From Serratia marcescens (GTDB lineage Bacteria; Pseudomonadota; Gammaproteobacteria; Enterobacterales; Enterobacteriaceae): a stretch of DNA of 64,000 bases. Under the pieces are notes generated by a model. The model had not been told where the DNA came from and did no database searches. It was given only the letters and a program-made list of their open reading frames with translations. Each line of letters opens with the position of its first letter. Position 1 is the first letter of the stretch. The stretch lies in assembly GCF_001902635.1 (NCBI RefSeq), contig NZ_MJAO01000006.1, positions 62,001 to 126,000 on the forward strand, given 5' to 3'. The translations under genes and the position numbers were made by a program. Below, piece by piece: positions 21,104-31,710 of this stretch.

Positions 21104-22483
21104 ATGCGCATTCACATTCTTGGGATCTGTGGCACCTTTATGGGCGGGCTGGCGATGCTGGCGCGTTCACTGGGGCATGACGTCACCGGTTCGGACGCCA
21201 ACGTCTATCCACCGATGAGCACGCTGCTGGAGAACCAGGGGATCGATCTTATTCAGGGTTATGATCCGGCCCAGCTGGATCCGGCACCGGATCTGGTGAT
21301 CATCGGCAACGCCATGACGCGCGGCAACCCGTGCGTGGAGGCGGTGCTGGAGCGCGGCATTCCTTATGTTTCCGGTCCACAGTGGCTGCATGACTCGGTG
21401 TTGCGCGATCGCTGGGTACTGGCGGTCGCCGGCACCCACGGCAAGACCACCACCGCCGGCATGGCGACCTGGATCCTCGAGGCCTGCGGCTATCAGCCCG
21501 GCTTCGTCATCGGCGGCGTGCCGGGCAACTTCGACGTTTCTGCCCGTCTCGGCGGCAGCCCGTTCTTCGTGATCGAGGCCGACGAATACGACTGCGCGTT
21601 CTTCGACAAGCGCTCCAAGTTTGTGCACTACAGCCCGCGCACGCTGATCATGAATAACCTGGAGTTTGACCACGCCGATATCTTCGACGATCTGAAAGCC
21701 ATCCAGAAACAGTTCCACCACCTGGTGCGCCTGGTGCCGGGCAAAGGCAAGATCATCCTGCCGGACAACGACAACCACCTGAAGCAGGTGATGGCGATGG
21801 GCTGCTGGAGCGAGCAGGAGCTGGTGGGTGAAGAAGGGACCTGGCGTGCGCAGAAGCTGACGCAGGACGCCAGCCATTATGCGGTGTTCCTCAACGGCGA
21901 GCAGGTCGGCGAAGTGAACTGGGCGCTGGTGGGCGAGCACAACATGCATAACGGCCTGATGGCTATCGCCGCTACCCGCCACGTCGGCGTGCAGCCGGCG
22001 GATGCCTGCCGCGCGTTGGGCGATTTCATCAACGCCCGCCGTCGCCTGGAATTGCGCGGTGAAGCCAATGGCGTCACGGTCTACGACGACTTCGCACACC
22101 ACCCGACGGCGATCCTCGCCACCCTGGCCGCGCTGCGCGGCAAAGTGGGCGGCACGGCGCGCATTCTGGCGGTGCTGGAGCCACGCTCCAACACCATGAA
22201 AATGGGCATCAGCAAAAACGATCTGGCACCTTCACTCGGCCGCGCCGACGAAGTGTTCCTGTTCCAGCCGCACCACATTCCGTGGCAGGTGGCTGAAGTG
22301 GCGGATGCCTGCGTGCAGCCGGCGCACTGGAGCGCCGATCTCGACACGCTGGTGGACATGGTGGTGAAAACCGCACAGCCGGGCGATCACATTCTGGTGA
22401 TGAGCAACGGCGGTTTTGGCGGGATTCACGATCGTCTGCTGGACGCGCTGGCGAAAAAGCAGGAACCGAAGGTGACCTACTGA
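21104..22483 (+). CDS. mpl: UDP-N-acetylmuramate:tripeptide ligase Mpl
   Basis: 459 residues from ATG 21104; the in-frame upstream start at 21014 would add 30 residues absent from the family. A Mur-ligase fold with the ATP loop GTHGKTTT (110-117), a central domain and a C-terminal domain. Mpl attaches recycled L-Ala-gamma-D-Glu-meso-DAP to UDP-MurNAc, saving murein peptide. This is the last gene of the block that matches the E. coli rpsF-mpl region. Confidence 0.97.
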   Translation: MRIHILGICGTFMGGLAMLARSLGHDVTGSDANVYPPMSTLLENQGIDLIQGYDPAQLDPAPDLVIIGNAMTRGNPCVEAVLERGIPYVSGPQWLHDSVLRDRWVLAVAGTHGKTTTAGMATWILEACGYQPGFVIGGVPGNFDVSARLGGSPFFVIEADEYDCAFFDKRSKFVHYSPRTLIMNNLEFDHADIFDDLKAIQKQFHHLVRLVPGKGKIILPDNDNHLKQVMAMGCWSEQELVGEEGTWRAQKLTQDASHYAVFLNGEQVGEVNWALVGEHNMHNGLMAIAATRHVGVQPADACRALGDFINARRRLELRGEANGVTVYDDFAHHPTAILATLAALRGKVGGTARILAVLEPRSNTMKMGISKNDLAPSLGRADEVFLFQPHHIPWQVAEVADACVQPAHWSADLDTLVDMVVKTAQPGDHILVMSNGGFGGIHDRLLDALAKKQEPKVTY

Positions 22484-22511
22484 CCGTGCAGTCGCCTTAC
22501 CGATAAACACA

Positions 22512-22534
22512 GGGCCGCATACGCGGCCTTTTTT
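22512..22534 (+). terminator. Intrinsic terminator after mpl
   Basis: Stem GGCCGC / GCGGCC (22513-22518 with 22523-22528), loop ATAC, followed by TTTTTT. Confidence 0.88.
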
Positions 22535-22540
22535 ACGCCC

Positions 22541-22566
22541 ATAAAAAAGCCCTCGCGAGCGAGGGC
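22541..22566 (-). terminator. Intrinsic terminator for the leftward DUF1471 gene
   Basis: Stem GCCCTC / GAGGGC (22549-22554 with 22561-22566). On the minus strand it is followed by TTTTTTAT, so it stops transcripts from the gene at 22682-22945. Confidence 0.8.
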
Positions 22567-22681
22567 AACGGGGTTCGTCGGATAGGACGACGAGGGGTCT
22601 CCGGGAAATCGGCGTTTGCGTCAGAACTCGGCAGTGGCAGTGACGAGGGTAATCAGCTCTGCAAAGCCGTTCCCAGAGTTG

Positions 22682-22945
22682 TTATTTGTAAATCTCGGCG
22701 GTGGCGTGGTAGTTGCCTTCGTTACGCGCTTCGATCACGCGGTAGGCGGTCGCGCCTTGTTTATCCGCTTTCTCCGACAGCGCCTGGCGAATGTCGGTTG
22801 GTGCGCCGGCGACGCCGCTGACGGTAATGGTGCCGAGAGATTGCAGGTTGGCGGTCTGAACGTCAGTCACCAGTTGGGCGGCGGAGGCGCCGAAGGAGAC
22901 GACAGACAGCAGGCCGAGTGCAGCGAGAGTAGTTTTCATGTTCAT
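22682..22945 (-). CDS. DUF1471 (YhcN-type) periplasmic protein, copy 1
   Basis: 87 residues with an AAGGA ribosome site 8 nt before the first of two possible ATGs. Signal peptide of about 22 residues (ending GASAAQ), then the DUF1471 domain with ITVSGVAGAPTDIRQALSEK and the conserved end GATAYRVIEARNEGNYHATAEIYK. It is closely related to the next gene, the two differing mainly in the signal peptide and first mature residues. The family is secreted and stress-related. In E. coli yhcN sits next to argR, so one of the pair is probably its positional counterpart. Confidence 0.85.
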   Translation of the reverse strand: MNMKTTLAALGLLSVVSFGASAAQLVTDVQTANLQSLGTITVSGVAGAPTDIRQALSEKADKQGATAYRVIEARNEGNYHATAEIYK

Positions 22946-23065
22946 GATAGCGATCCTTGGTCATAACAGCCTGGAAGGGCTTGGCAGCGATTTTTATTCT
23001 TGAAGGCCGTTATGACAGCGTTGGGTTCCAGAGATGTATTGCCCGTTGCCGGGTAATGCCGGTAC

Positions 23066-23329
23066 TTATTTGTAGATTTCAGCGGTGGCGTGGAAGTTGC
23101 CGTCGTTGCGCGCTTCGATTACGCGGTAAGCGGTCGCCCCTTTGGCGTCAGCTTTATCGGACAGCGCCTGACGAATGTCGGAAGGCGCAGCGGCGACGCC
23201 GCTCACGGTGATCACACCGGCGGGCTGCAGTTTCGCGGCCTGGGTTGCATCAACAGATTGTGCTGCTAATGCGCCAAAGGAAAGCATGGACATAAGGCTC
23301 ATGGTTACAACGGTAGCTTTAATTTTCAT
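23066..23329 (-). CDS. DUF1471 (YhcN-type) periplasmic protein, copy 2
   Basis: 87 residues, starting MKIKATVVTMSLMSMLSFGALAAQ (signal peptide) and ending ARNDGNFHATAEIYK. It is a tandem paralogue of the gene at 22682-22945, with nearly the same C-terminal 45 residues. The ribosome site GAGGTGAG is good, and a CRP-type operator lies 40-56 bp upstream. The gap of 120 nt between the copies suggests recent duplication with room for separate promoters. Confidence 0.87.
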   Translation of the reverse strand: MKIKATVVTMSLMSMLSFGALAAQSVDATQAAKLQPAGVITVSGVAAAPSDIRQALSDKADAKGATAYRVIEARNDGNFHATAEIYK

Positions 23330-23369
23330 TATCTCACCTCATCGTATTCTTTTATCAGTTCCAACGAAC

Positions 23370-23385
23370 TGTGATTTACATCACG
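23370..23385 (-). promoter_or_regulatory. CRP-type operator upstream of DUF1471 copy 2
   Basis: TGTGA-TTTACA-TCACG: nine of ten bases of the CRP consensus TGTGA-N6-TCACA in a symmetrical site. Its centre is about 48 bp upstream of the start codon, so it would lie near -40 if transcription starts close to the gene. Confidence 0.55.
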
Positions 23386-23686
23386 GAAATGAGTATACAG
23401 CTAGTAACGTGAAAAATTAATAGTTCGCTAACAGTTGCTAGTGAAACTTTAACCTGATGATTCTTATTTTTTATAACCATAAGGAATAAAAACAGCACAT
23501 AAAATGATCTTTTTGTGTTAAATATATGTAATTTCAATGAGGTAAGTGCTTTTGACCAAAAGTGCGGAAGATCACAGTGAGTCCTGCTGGATACATGTGA
23601 ATGTCATGGAAATGTGTCGATGCGGGGTAAAAAAGCAGCGTTAAACACGGTTGAGGAGGAGGAAAGGTAACGCCAGGGTTAAAGAA

Positions 23687-23726
23687 GCGCTAACAAAATA
23701 CGGGGGGAGCCGCATTTTGTTAGCGC
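23687..23726 (-). terminator. Long hairpin terminator after argR
   Basis: 17-bp arms (23687-23703 with 23710-23726) with one mismatch and a 6-nt GGGGAG loop, just past the argR stop. On the minus strand it is followed by TTCTTT. Confidence 0.7.
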
Positions 23727-23732
23727 CAGGTT

Positions 23733-24473
<741 letters not shown>

Positions 24474-24578
24474 CTATTTTTGATTAGTGTGCGCTATGCC
24501 CTTCATGCGTAAACGATTTAATCTAAAATGGGCGCGACAGCGGCCGTTTTATTGCACCCGCAGGCAAAAAATAGGTAA

Positions 24579-25606
<1,028 letters not shown>

Positions 25607-25630
25607 TCGTCGTCGATAGTCAGCCTATAA

Positions 25631-25664
25631 ACGCCGCCGGACGCTGTTCCGGCGGTTTTTTTTG
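25631..25664 (+). terminator. Intrinsic terminator after mdh
   Basis: CGCCGCCGGA pairs with TCCGGCGG across a short loop (about 25631-25655), followed by TTTTTTTT. Confidence 0.88.
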
Positions 25665-25672
25665 CCCTGCGC

Positions 25673-25933
25673 TCACGATTTGGTGCGTGCTTTGCGGTCC
25701 AGTAGCCGATCGCTATGGGGATCATAATAACGGCTTGGCCAGATTTCCGAAGGGTGAACGCCTACCGCTTCGGCGATCAGCCATTCGCCTTTCGGCCACG
25801 GGCGCGACAGCGCATTGGCCAGCGTCGATGAGCTTAATCCTGCCTGGCGTGATACCGCAGCCAGCGTGGTGCCCCGCTTGCGCAGCGCCGCGATGATGTC
25901 CGCCGGATGCCAATCCTGGTTCCTTGAATTCAT
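25673..25933 (-). CDS. sfsB: Ner-like transcriptional regulator (Nlp/SfsB)
   Basis: 86 residues from ATG 25933, which has AAAGGA upstream; a TTG start at 25960 has no support. The sequence WHPADIIAALRKRGTTLAAVSRQAG LSSSTLANALSRPWPKGEWLIAEAVG is a helix-turn-helix of the Ner family, related to phage Mu Ner. E. coli Nlp (SfsB), encoded beside ispB, is very similar and can activate maltose genes when overexpressed. Its normal targets are not established. Divergent from a Mu-repressor-like gene across a repeat-bearing intergenic region. Confidence 0.88.
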   Translation of the reverse strand: MNSRNQDWHPADIIAALRKRGTTLAAVSRQAGLSSSTLANALSRPWPKGEWLIAEAVGVHPSEIWPSRYYDPHSDRLLDRKARTKS

Positions 25934-26046
25934 GTTTACATTCCTTTTTTGATTAGCCAAAGTTGCGTTAGTGGTATAACTAACGGGTCAAGGTAAGGCG
26001 TTAGAACAACGTGAAACGCTTATTCGGAAACCAGAATACCATTAAA

Positions 26047-26081
26047 TTTCCTAAAAAATACCCATTTAGTTTCCTAAAAAT
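26047..26081. repeat. Two direct repeats of TTTCCTAAAAA between the nlp and Mu-like genes
   Basis: TTTCCTAAAAA at 26047-26057 and again at 26070-26080, 23 bp apart (about two helical turns), within an AT-rich stretch upstream of the rightward gene. Placement and phasing suggest operator half-sites for one of the two flanking DNA-binding proteins; this is inference. Confidence 0.55.
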
Positions 26082-26113
26082 GACGTTGCCCCTATTGCCC
26101 AGAGAAGATGGCT

Positions 26114-26467
26114 ATGAAAAACGAGTGGTTTGCCGCCAAGGAACTGACAGGCGTTGCAGGATTACCTTCCTCACCACAGGGAATCAATCTGATGGCCCGG
26201 CGCGAAGGCTGGATCAGCCGCAGGCGTAAAGGGGTGCAGGGAAAAGCGCTGGAGTACCATATCGATAGCCTGCCGGCAGGCGCGCGCAACCTATTGATGC
26301 TGAAAGAAGACGCTGCGGCGTATGACGTGGAGCGGCAGGATCCGCTGGCGGTGTGGATCGAGTATTACTATCACCTGACGGAAAACGAGCGGGAAAAAAT
26401 GGTGGCATTCCTGATGCGGGAAGGGATCGGCGGCCTGCTGGCGCGTATCAGCGAAGAGCACAAATAG
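26114..26467 (+). CDS. Mu repressor/MuA N-terminal-type DNA-binding protein
   Basis: 117 residues from ATG 26114 (AGAGAAG 6 nt upstream; another in-frame ATG lies at 26108). Residues 1-65 fit the Mu-type winged helix shared by phage Mu repressor and the MuA transposase end domain: EWFAAKELTGVAGLPSSPQG, ARREGWISRRRKGVQGKALEY, DSLPAGAR. The remaining 50 residues are helical with no transposase catalytic core. It therefore looks like a stand-alone regulator, perhaps domesticated from a Mu-like phage. No E. coli K-12 counterpart at this position. Confidence 0.75.
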   Translation: MKNEWFAAKELTGVAGLPSSPQGINLMARREGWISRRRKGVQGKALEYHIDSLPAGARNLLMLKEDAAAYDVERQDPLAVWIEYYYHLTENEREKMVAFLMREGIGGLLARISEEHK

Positions 26468-26469
26468 AC

Positions 26470-26491
26470 AGGCCCGCCAAAGCGGGCCTGA
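26470..26491 (+). terminator. Hairpin after the Mu-like regulator gene
   Basis: AGGCCCGC pairs with GCGGGCCT (26470-26477 with 26482-26489). The T tract is weak. It lies between converging genes. Confidence 0.5.
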
Positions 26492-26517
26492 TGACGATGT
26501 TAGGAAATTAAACTTTC

Positions 26518-27489
26518 TTAAAAATCGCGTTGCACCGCCAGGTGAGCCAACCCCTCCAGCGCCGTGCGGTGCGCCGATGCCGGTAATGCCTGCAGTGCGG
26601 CGATCGCCTTGTCTGCCTCTTCCTCGGCGCGTTGGCGGGTATACTCCAGCGAGCCGCATTGCTGCATCGCCTGCAACACCGGCTCCAACAGGTGACGGCC
26701 GTTGCCTTGCTCAATCGCCCCACGGATCATGTCACGCTGCGCTTCGTTGCCGTTGTGCATCGCGTGCAGCAGCGGCAGGGTCGGTTTCCCTTCGTTCAGA
26801 TCGTCGCCGGTGTTTTTACCCAGGGTGCTGCCGTCGGCGCTGTAGTCGAGCAGATCGTCGATCAGCTGGAAAGCGGTGCCGAGGTAGCGGCCATAATCTT
26901 GCAGTGCCTGCTCTTGCGCGGCGCTAGCGCCGGACAGGATCGCCGACGATTGCGCCGCCGCCTCAAACAGCCGTGCGGTTTTGCTGTAGATCACCCGCAT
27001 GTAGCTCTCTTCGCTGATGTCGGGATCGTGCACGTTCATCAACTGCAGCACTTCGCCTTCGGCGATGACGTTGACCGCCTCCGACATCAGCGCCAGCACG
27101 CGCAGGGATTCCAGGCTGGTCATCATCTGGAAGGCGCGGGTATAGATAAAGTCGCCGACCAGCACGCTGGCGGCGTTGCCGAACGCGGCGTTGGCGGTGG
27201 CTTTGCCGCGGCGCATGTCCGACTCGTCGACGACATCGTCATGCAGCAGCGTGGCGGTATGAATGAATTCGATCAGCGCAGCGACGGTGATGTGCTTGTT
27301 GCCTTCATAGCTCAACGCCCGTGCCGCCAGGACGGCGATCATCGGCCGGATGCGCTTACCGCCACCGCTGATAATGTAATAGCCAAGCTGATTGATGAGC
27401 GTGACATCGGAATTCAGCTGTTCGAGAATTGTTGCGTTCACGGCCGCCATATCTTGCGCGGTTAACTCGGTAATTTGCTCTAGGTTCAT
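26518..27489 (-). CDS. ispB: Octaprenyl diphosphate synthase IspB
   Basis: 323 residues from ATG 27489, the E. coli length. Has both aspartate-rich motifs of trans-prenyltransferases, DDVVD (84-88) and DDLLD (211-215), plus GGGKRIRP near 42-49. It makes the C40 side chain of ubiquinone and menaquinone. Divergent from rplU. The upstream extension of the frame to 27540 has no family counterpart. Confidence 0.98.
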   Translation of the reverse strand: MNLEQITELTAQDMAAVNATILEQLNSDVTLINQLGYYIISGGGKRIRPMIAVLAARALSYEGNKHITVAALIEFIHTATLLHDDVVDESDMRRGKATANAAFGNAASVLVGDFIYTRAFQMMTSLESLRVLALMSEAVNVIAEGEVLQLMNVHDPDISEESYMRVIYSKTARLFEAAAQSSAILSGASAAQEQALQDYGRYLGTAFQLIDDLLDYSADGSTLGKNTGDDLNEGKPTLPLLHAMHNGNEAQRDMIRGAIEQGNGRHLLEPVLQAMQQCGSLEYTRQRAEEEADKAIAALQALPASAHRTALEGLAHLAVQRDF

Positions 27490-27657
27490 TGTATTTTTTT
27501 CAGCTGTGTTTCTCTTCACCGCGTTGAGATCGCTGCTCACATCGGTACATGGCGGTAACTGTCACTCTGATTGTACTTGAAAAACGGTTCAGATAAACGC
27601 CACGAAAGAAACTGTGCTTTTTTTCTTCTTTTTTCTGCTTCTGGTCTTATTCTGCTC

Positions 27658-27686
27658 TTGTCATGCGCCGGTTTTTTGCGTAGAAT
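27658..27686 (+). promoter_or_regulatory. Sigma-70 promoter of rplU-rpmA
   Basis: TTGTCA at 27658-27663 and TAGAAT at 27681-27686 with a 17-bp spacer, 73 bp upstream of rplU. Confidence 0.75.
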
Positions 27687-27702
27687 TCGCGCCCTATTGT
27701 GA

Positions 27703-28071
<369 letters not shown>

Positions 28072-28076
28072 GTTAG

Positions 28077-28346
<270 letters not shown>

Positions 28347-28372
28347 TTTTTCGAGCCTTACGAAATAGATGT

Positions 28373-28402
28373 AAGCCCCGCAATTCGTTGCGGGGCTTTT
28401 TA
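28373..28402 (+). terminator. Intrinsic terminator after rpmA
   Basis: Perfect 11-bp stem AAGCCCCGCAA / TTGCGGGGCTT (28373-28383 with 28388-28398), TTCG loop, T run. Confidence 0.92.
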
Positions 28403-28451
28403 CATTTATGGGCTGCCTGGGAGCAGGCCCGTCAGCGTTGGCGAAGGTGAT

Positions 28452-29423
28452 ATGGATTCGAAGCAGCAGGTCGGCGTTGGCATTTCCCTGGCGTTAACCA
28501 CGGCGGTTTGCTGGGGCGCATTGCCGATTGCGATGAAAGAAGTGTTGGTGGTGATGGAGCCGTTTACCATCGTCTGGTATCGCTTTACCATGGCCGCCAT
28601 CGGTTTGGGCGTGATCCTCGCGGTGCGTGGCAAGCTGCCGCGGCTGACGATGTTCCGCCAGCCGCGTTGGCTACTGCTGTTGGCGATCGCCACCGCAGGG
28701 CTGCTGGGCAACTTCGTGTTGTTCAGCTCATCGCTGCAATACCTGAGCCCGACGGCGTCGCAGGTGATTGGCCAGCTGTCGCCGGTGGGCATGATGTTCG
28801 CCAGCGTGTTGATCTTAAAAGAGCGCATGCGCATCACCCAGGCGATCGGTGCGCTGATGCTGATTGGCGGGCTGATGCTGTTTTTCAACGTCAGCCTGGT
28901 TGAGATCTTCACCCGGCTGACGGACTACACGCTCGGCGTTATGTTGGGCGTGTGCGCGGCGATGGTCTGGGTGAGCTACGGCGTGGCACAGAAGGTGCTG
29001 CTGCGGCGGCTGGCTTCGCCGCAGATCTTGGTTATGTTGTACACTTTATGTGCGATAGCGTTGTTTCCTCTGGCCAAGCCAGAGGTGATTTTCCAGCTTA
29101 GCGGCTGGCAATTGGCGTGCCTGCTGTTTTGCGGCGCCAACACGCTGATCGGCTACGGCGCGCTGGCGGAAGCGATGGCGCGCTGGCAGGCGGCGCAGGT
29201 GAGCGCGTTGGTTACGCTGACCCCGCTGTTTACCCTGCTGTTTTCAGATTTATTGGCGCTGGCCTGGCCCCAGGCATTCGCCGCGCCGACGTTGAACATC
29301 GTCGGCTATGTCGGCGCGTTTGTGGTGGTGGCGGGCGCCATGTTTTCCGCAATTGGTCACCGGTGGTGGCCGCGACGGGCAGAACCCCCCCTGGCTGCGC
29401 CTTTGAAGCAGCCCGGTGAATGA
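28452..29423 (+). CDS. yhbE: EamA/DMT-family transporter YhbE
   Basis: 323 residues of ten predicted transmembrane helices forming two EamA repeats (about 8-145 and 160-300). A drug/metabolite transporter superfamily inner-membrane protein of unknown substrate. Its position between rpmA and obgE is the same as in E. coli, and obgE begins 16 nt after its stop, so the two are cotranscribed. A GAAGGTGAT ribosome site precedes the ATG. Confidence 0.88.
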   Translation: MDSKQQVGVGISLALTTAVCWGALPIAMKEVLVVMEPFTIVWYRFTMAAIGLGVILAVRGKLPRLTMFRQPRWLLLLAIATAGLLGNFVLFSSSLQYLSPTASQVIGQLSPVGMMFASVLILKERMRITQAIGALMLIGGLMLFFNVSLVEIFTRLTDYTLGVMLGVCAAMVWVSYGVAQKVLLRRLASPQILVMLYTLCAIALFPLAKPEVIFQLSGWQLACLLFCGANTLIGYGALAEAMARWQAAQVSALVTLTPLFTLLFSDLLALAWPQAFAAPTLNIVGYVGAFVVVAGAMFSAIGHRWWPRRAEPPLAAPLKQPGE

Positions 29424-29439
29424 TTTACGGAGACGGTAA

Positions 29440-30612
<1,173 letters not shown>

Positions 30613-30622
30613 TTCGGTGATA

Positions 30623-30655
30623 AAGGGCTCAGCAACGCTGGGCCCTTGTTATTTC
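30623..30655. terminator. Terminator between obgE and basS
   Basis: 11-bp stem AAGGGCTCAGC / GCTGGGCCCTT (30623-30633 with 30637-30647, one G-U pair) and a TTATTT tail; shared by the convergent genes. Confidence 0.8.
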
Positions 30656-31710
30656 AGCGCTTTTTCAGGCATCCAGCACTGGGCGTTCAGGCCGCGCGCA
30701 TCGCGACGGTTTTCCAGCGTCAAACGCCCTTGGTGCAGCTGTACGATGCGGATCACGATGTTCAAACCCAATCCGCTGCCGCCATAACGTTGATCCATGC
30801 GGCGGAACGCCTGCGTGAGCTCCCCGACCATCTCCTCCTTGATCCCCGGACCGTCGTCGATGACCTGCAGCAGATAGCCGTTGTCCTGCGGCGTTAACCG
30901 CACCTGTATCGCGCCGCCTTCCGGGCCGTAGCGGTGGGCGTTTTCGACCAGGTTGCGCAGCAACAGCCGCAGCAATACCGGATCGCCGTTCACTGCGGCG
31001 GTGGCCGGCAATTGCCAGTCCAGCGTCTGCCGGCGTTGAGCGGTCATTTCGCCGAGCTCTTCGCGCAGCGGCTGGACCACATCGGCCACCCAATCGAAAT
31101 GTTGGTAATGCCCGCTGGCGAAGTCTTGGCCGGCGCGCGACAGCATCAGCAGTTGTTCAACGGTGTGCATCAGCTGATCGATGCGGGCGATCAGCGCCTG
31201 GCTGCCCTTGACGCCCTGTTGTTCCAACAGCTCCAGATGCAGACGAATGCCGGCCAGCGGCGTGCGCAGCTCGTGGGCGGCGTCGGCGGTGAACAAACGT
31301 TCCTGCTGGATGGTGTTGTCCAGGCGCGAGAACAGCTGGTTGAGCGCATTGGTGACCGCCACCATCTCCAGACTGTCGCTGTTGATCGGCAGCGGCGTCA
31401 GGTTATCGGCGGAGCGCTTTTCCAGCCGCTGTTGCAATTGGTTGAGTGGACGGGTGATCCAGCTGATGGCCCAGAATGAAGCCAGCAGCGTGACGATCAT
31501 CATGATTAACGAGGGCGCCAACAGCGACGCGATGGCCTCGGCGATTTCGGTGTCGACGCGCTCGCTGCGCGCCTTGGCGGACAGGGTTTCGTCCACCAGG
31601 AAACTGATCTGCTCTTGGCTTTCGTGCCACAGCCAGAAGGCGCTGATCAGTTGCGTGACCAACAGGATCAGCGCCAGCATCAGCAGCAGGCGGCGGCGCA
31701 TGCTGATCAT
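30649..31710 (-). CDS. basS: Sensor histidine kinase BasS (PmrB)
   Basis: 353 residues. Transmembrane helices about 8-26 and 62-82 enclose a short periplasmic loop with two ExxE motifs (ESQE 30-33 and EIAE 55-58), the feature tied to Fe(III) sensing in Salmonella PmrB. HAMP region about 83-135; phosphoacceptor H-box with His146 in AAHELRTPLAG; ATP-binding domain with NLVENAHRYGP and DDGPGI. The start overlaps the end of basR by 4 nt. It senses iron or mild acid and controls lipid A modification through BasR. Confidence 0.85.
   Translation of the reverse strand: MISMRRRLLLMLALILLVTQLISAFWLWHESQEQISFLVDETLSAKARSERVDTEIAEAIASLLAPSLIMMIVTLLASFWAISWITRPLNQLQQRLEKRSADNLTPLPINSDSLEMVAVTNALNQLFSRLDNTIQQERLFTADAAHELRTPLAGIRLHLELLEQQGVKGSQALIARIDQLMHTVEQLLMLSRAGQDFASGHYQHFDWVADVVQPLREELGEMTAQRRQTLDWQLPATAAVNGDPVLLRLLLRNLVENAHRYGPEGGAIQVRLTPQDNGYLLQVIDDGPGIKEEMVGELTQAFRRMDQRYGGSGLGLNIVIRIVQLHQGRLTLENRRDARGLNAQCWMPEKALK

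Larger units (their letters stand above)
23330..23732. other. Intergenic region between DUF1471 copy 2 and argR
   Basis: Contains, left to right, the leftward promoter of the DUF1471 gene with a CRP-type site (23370-23385), an imperfect palindrome (23424-23445), an AT-rich stretch (about 23450-23560) with no gene seen, and the argR terminator hairpin (23687-23726). Confidence 0.5.

Noticed and set aside
25673-26467. Prophage remnant
   Set aside because: Apart from the two regulator-type genes there is no integrase, transposase core, structural gene or attachment repeat, so a prophage call is not supported.
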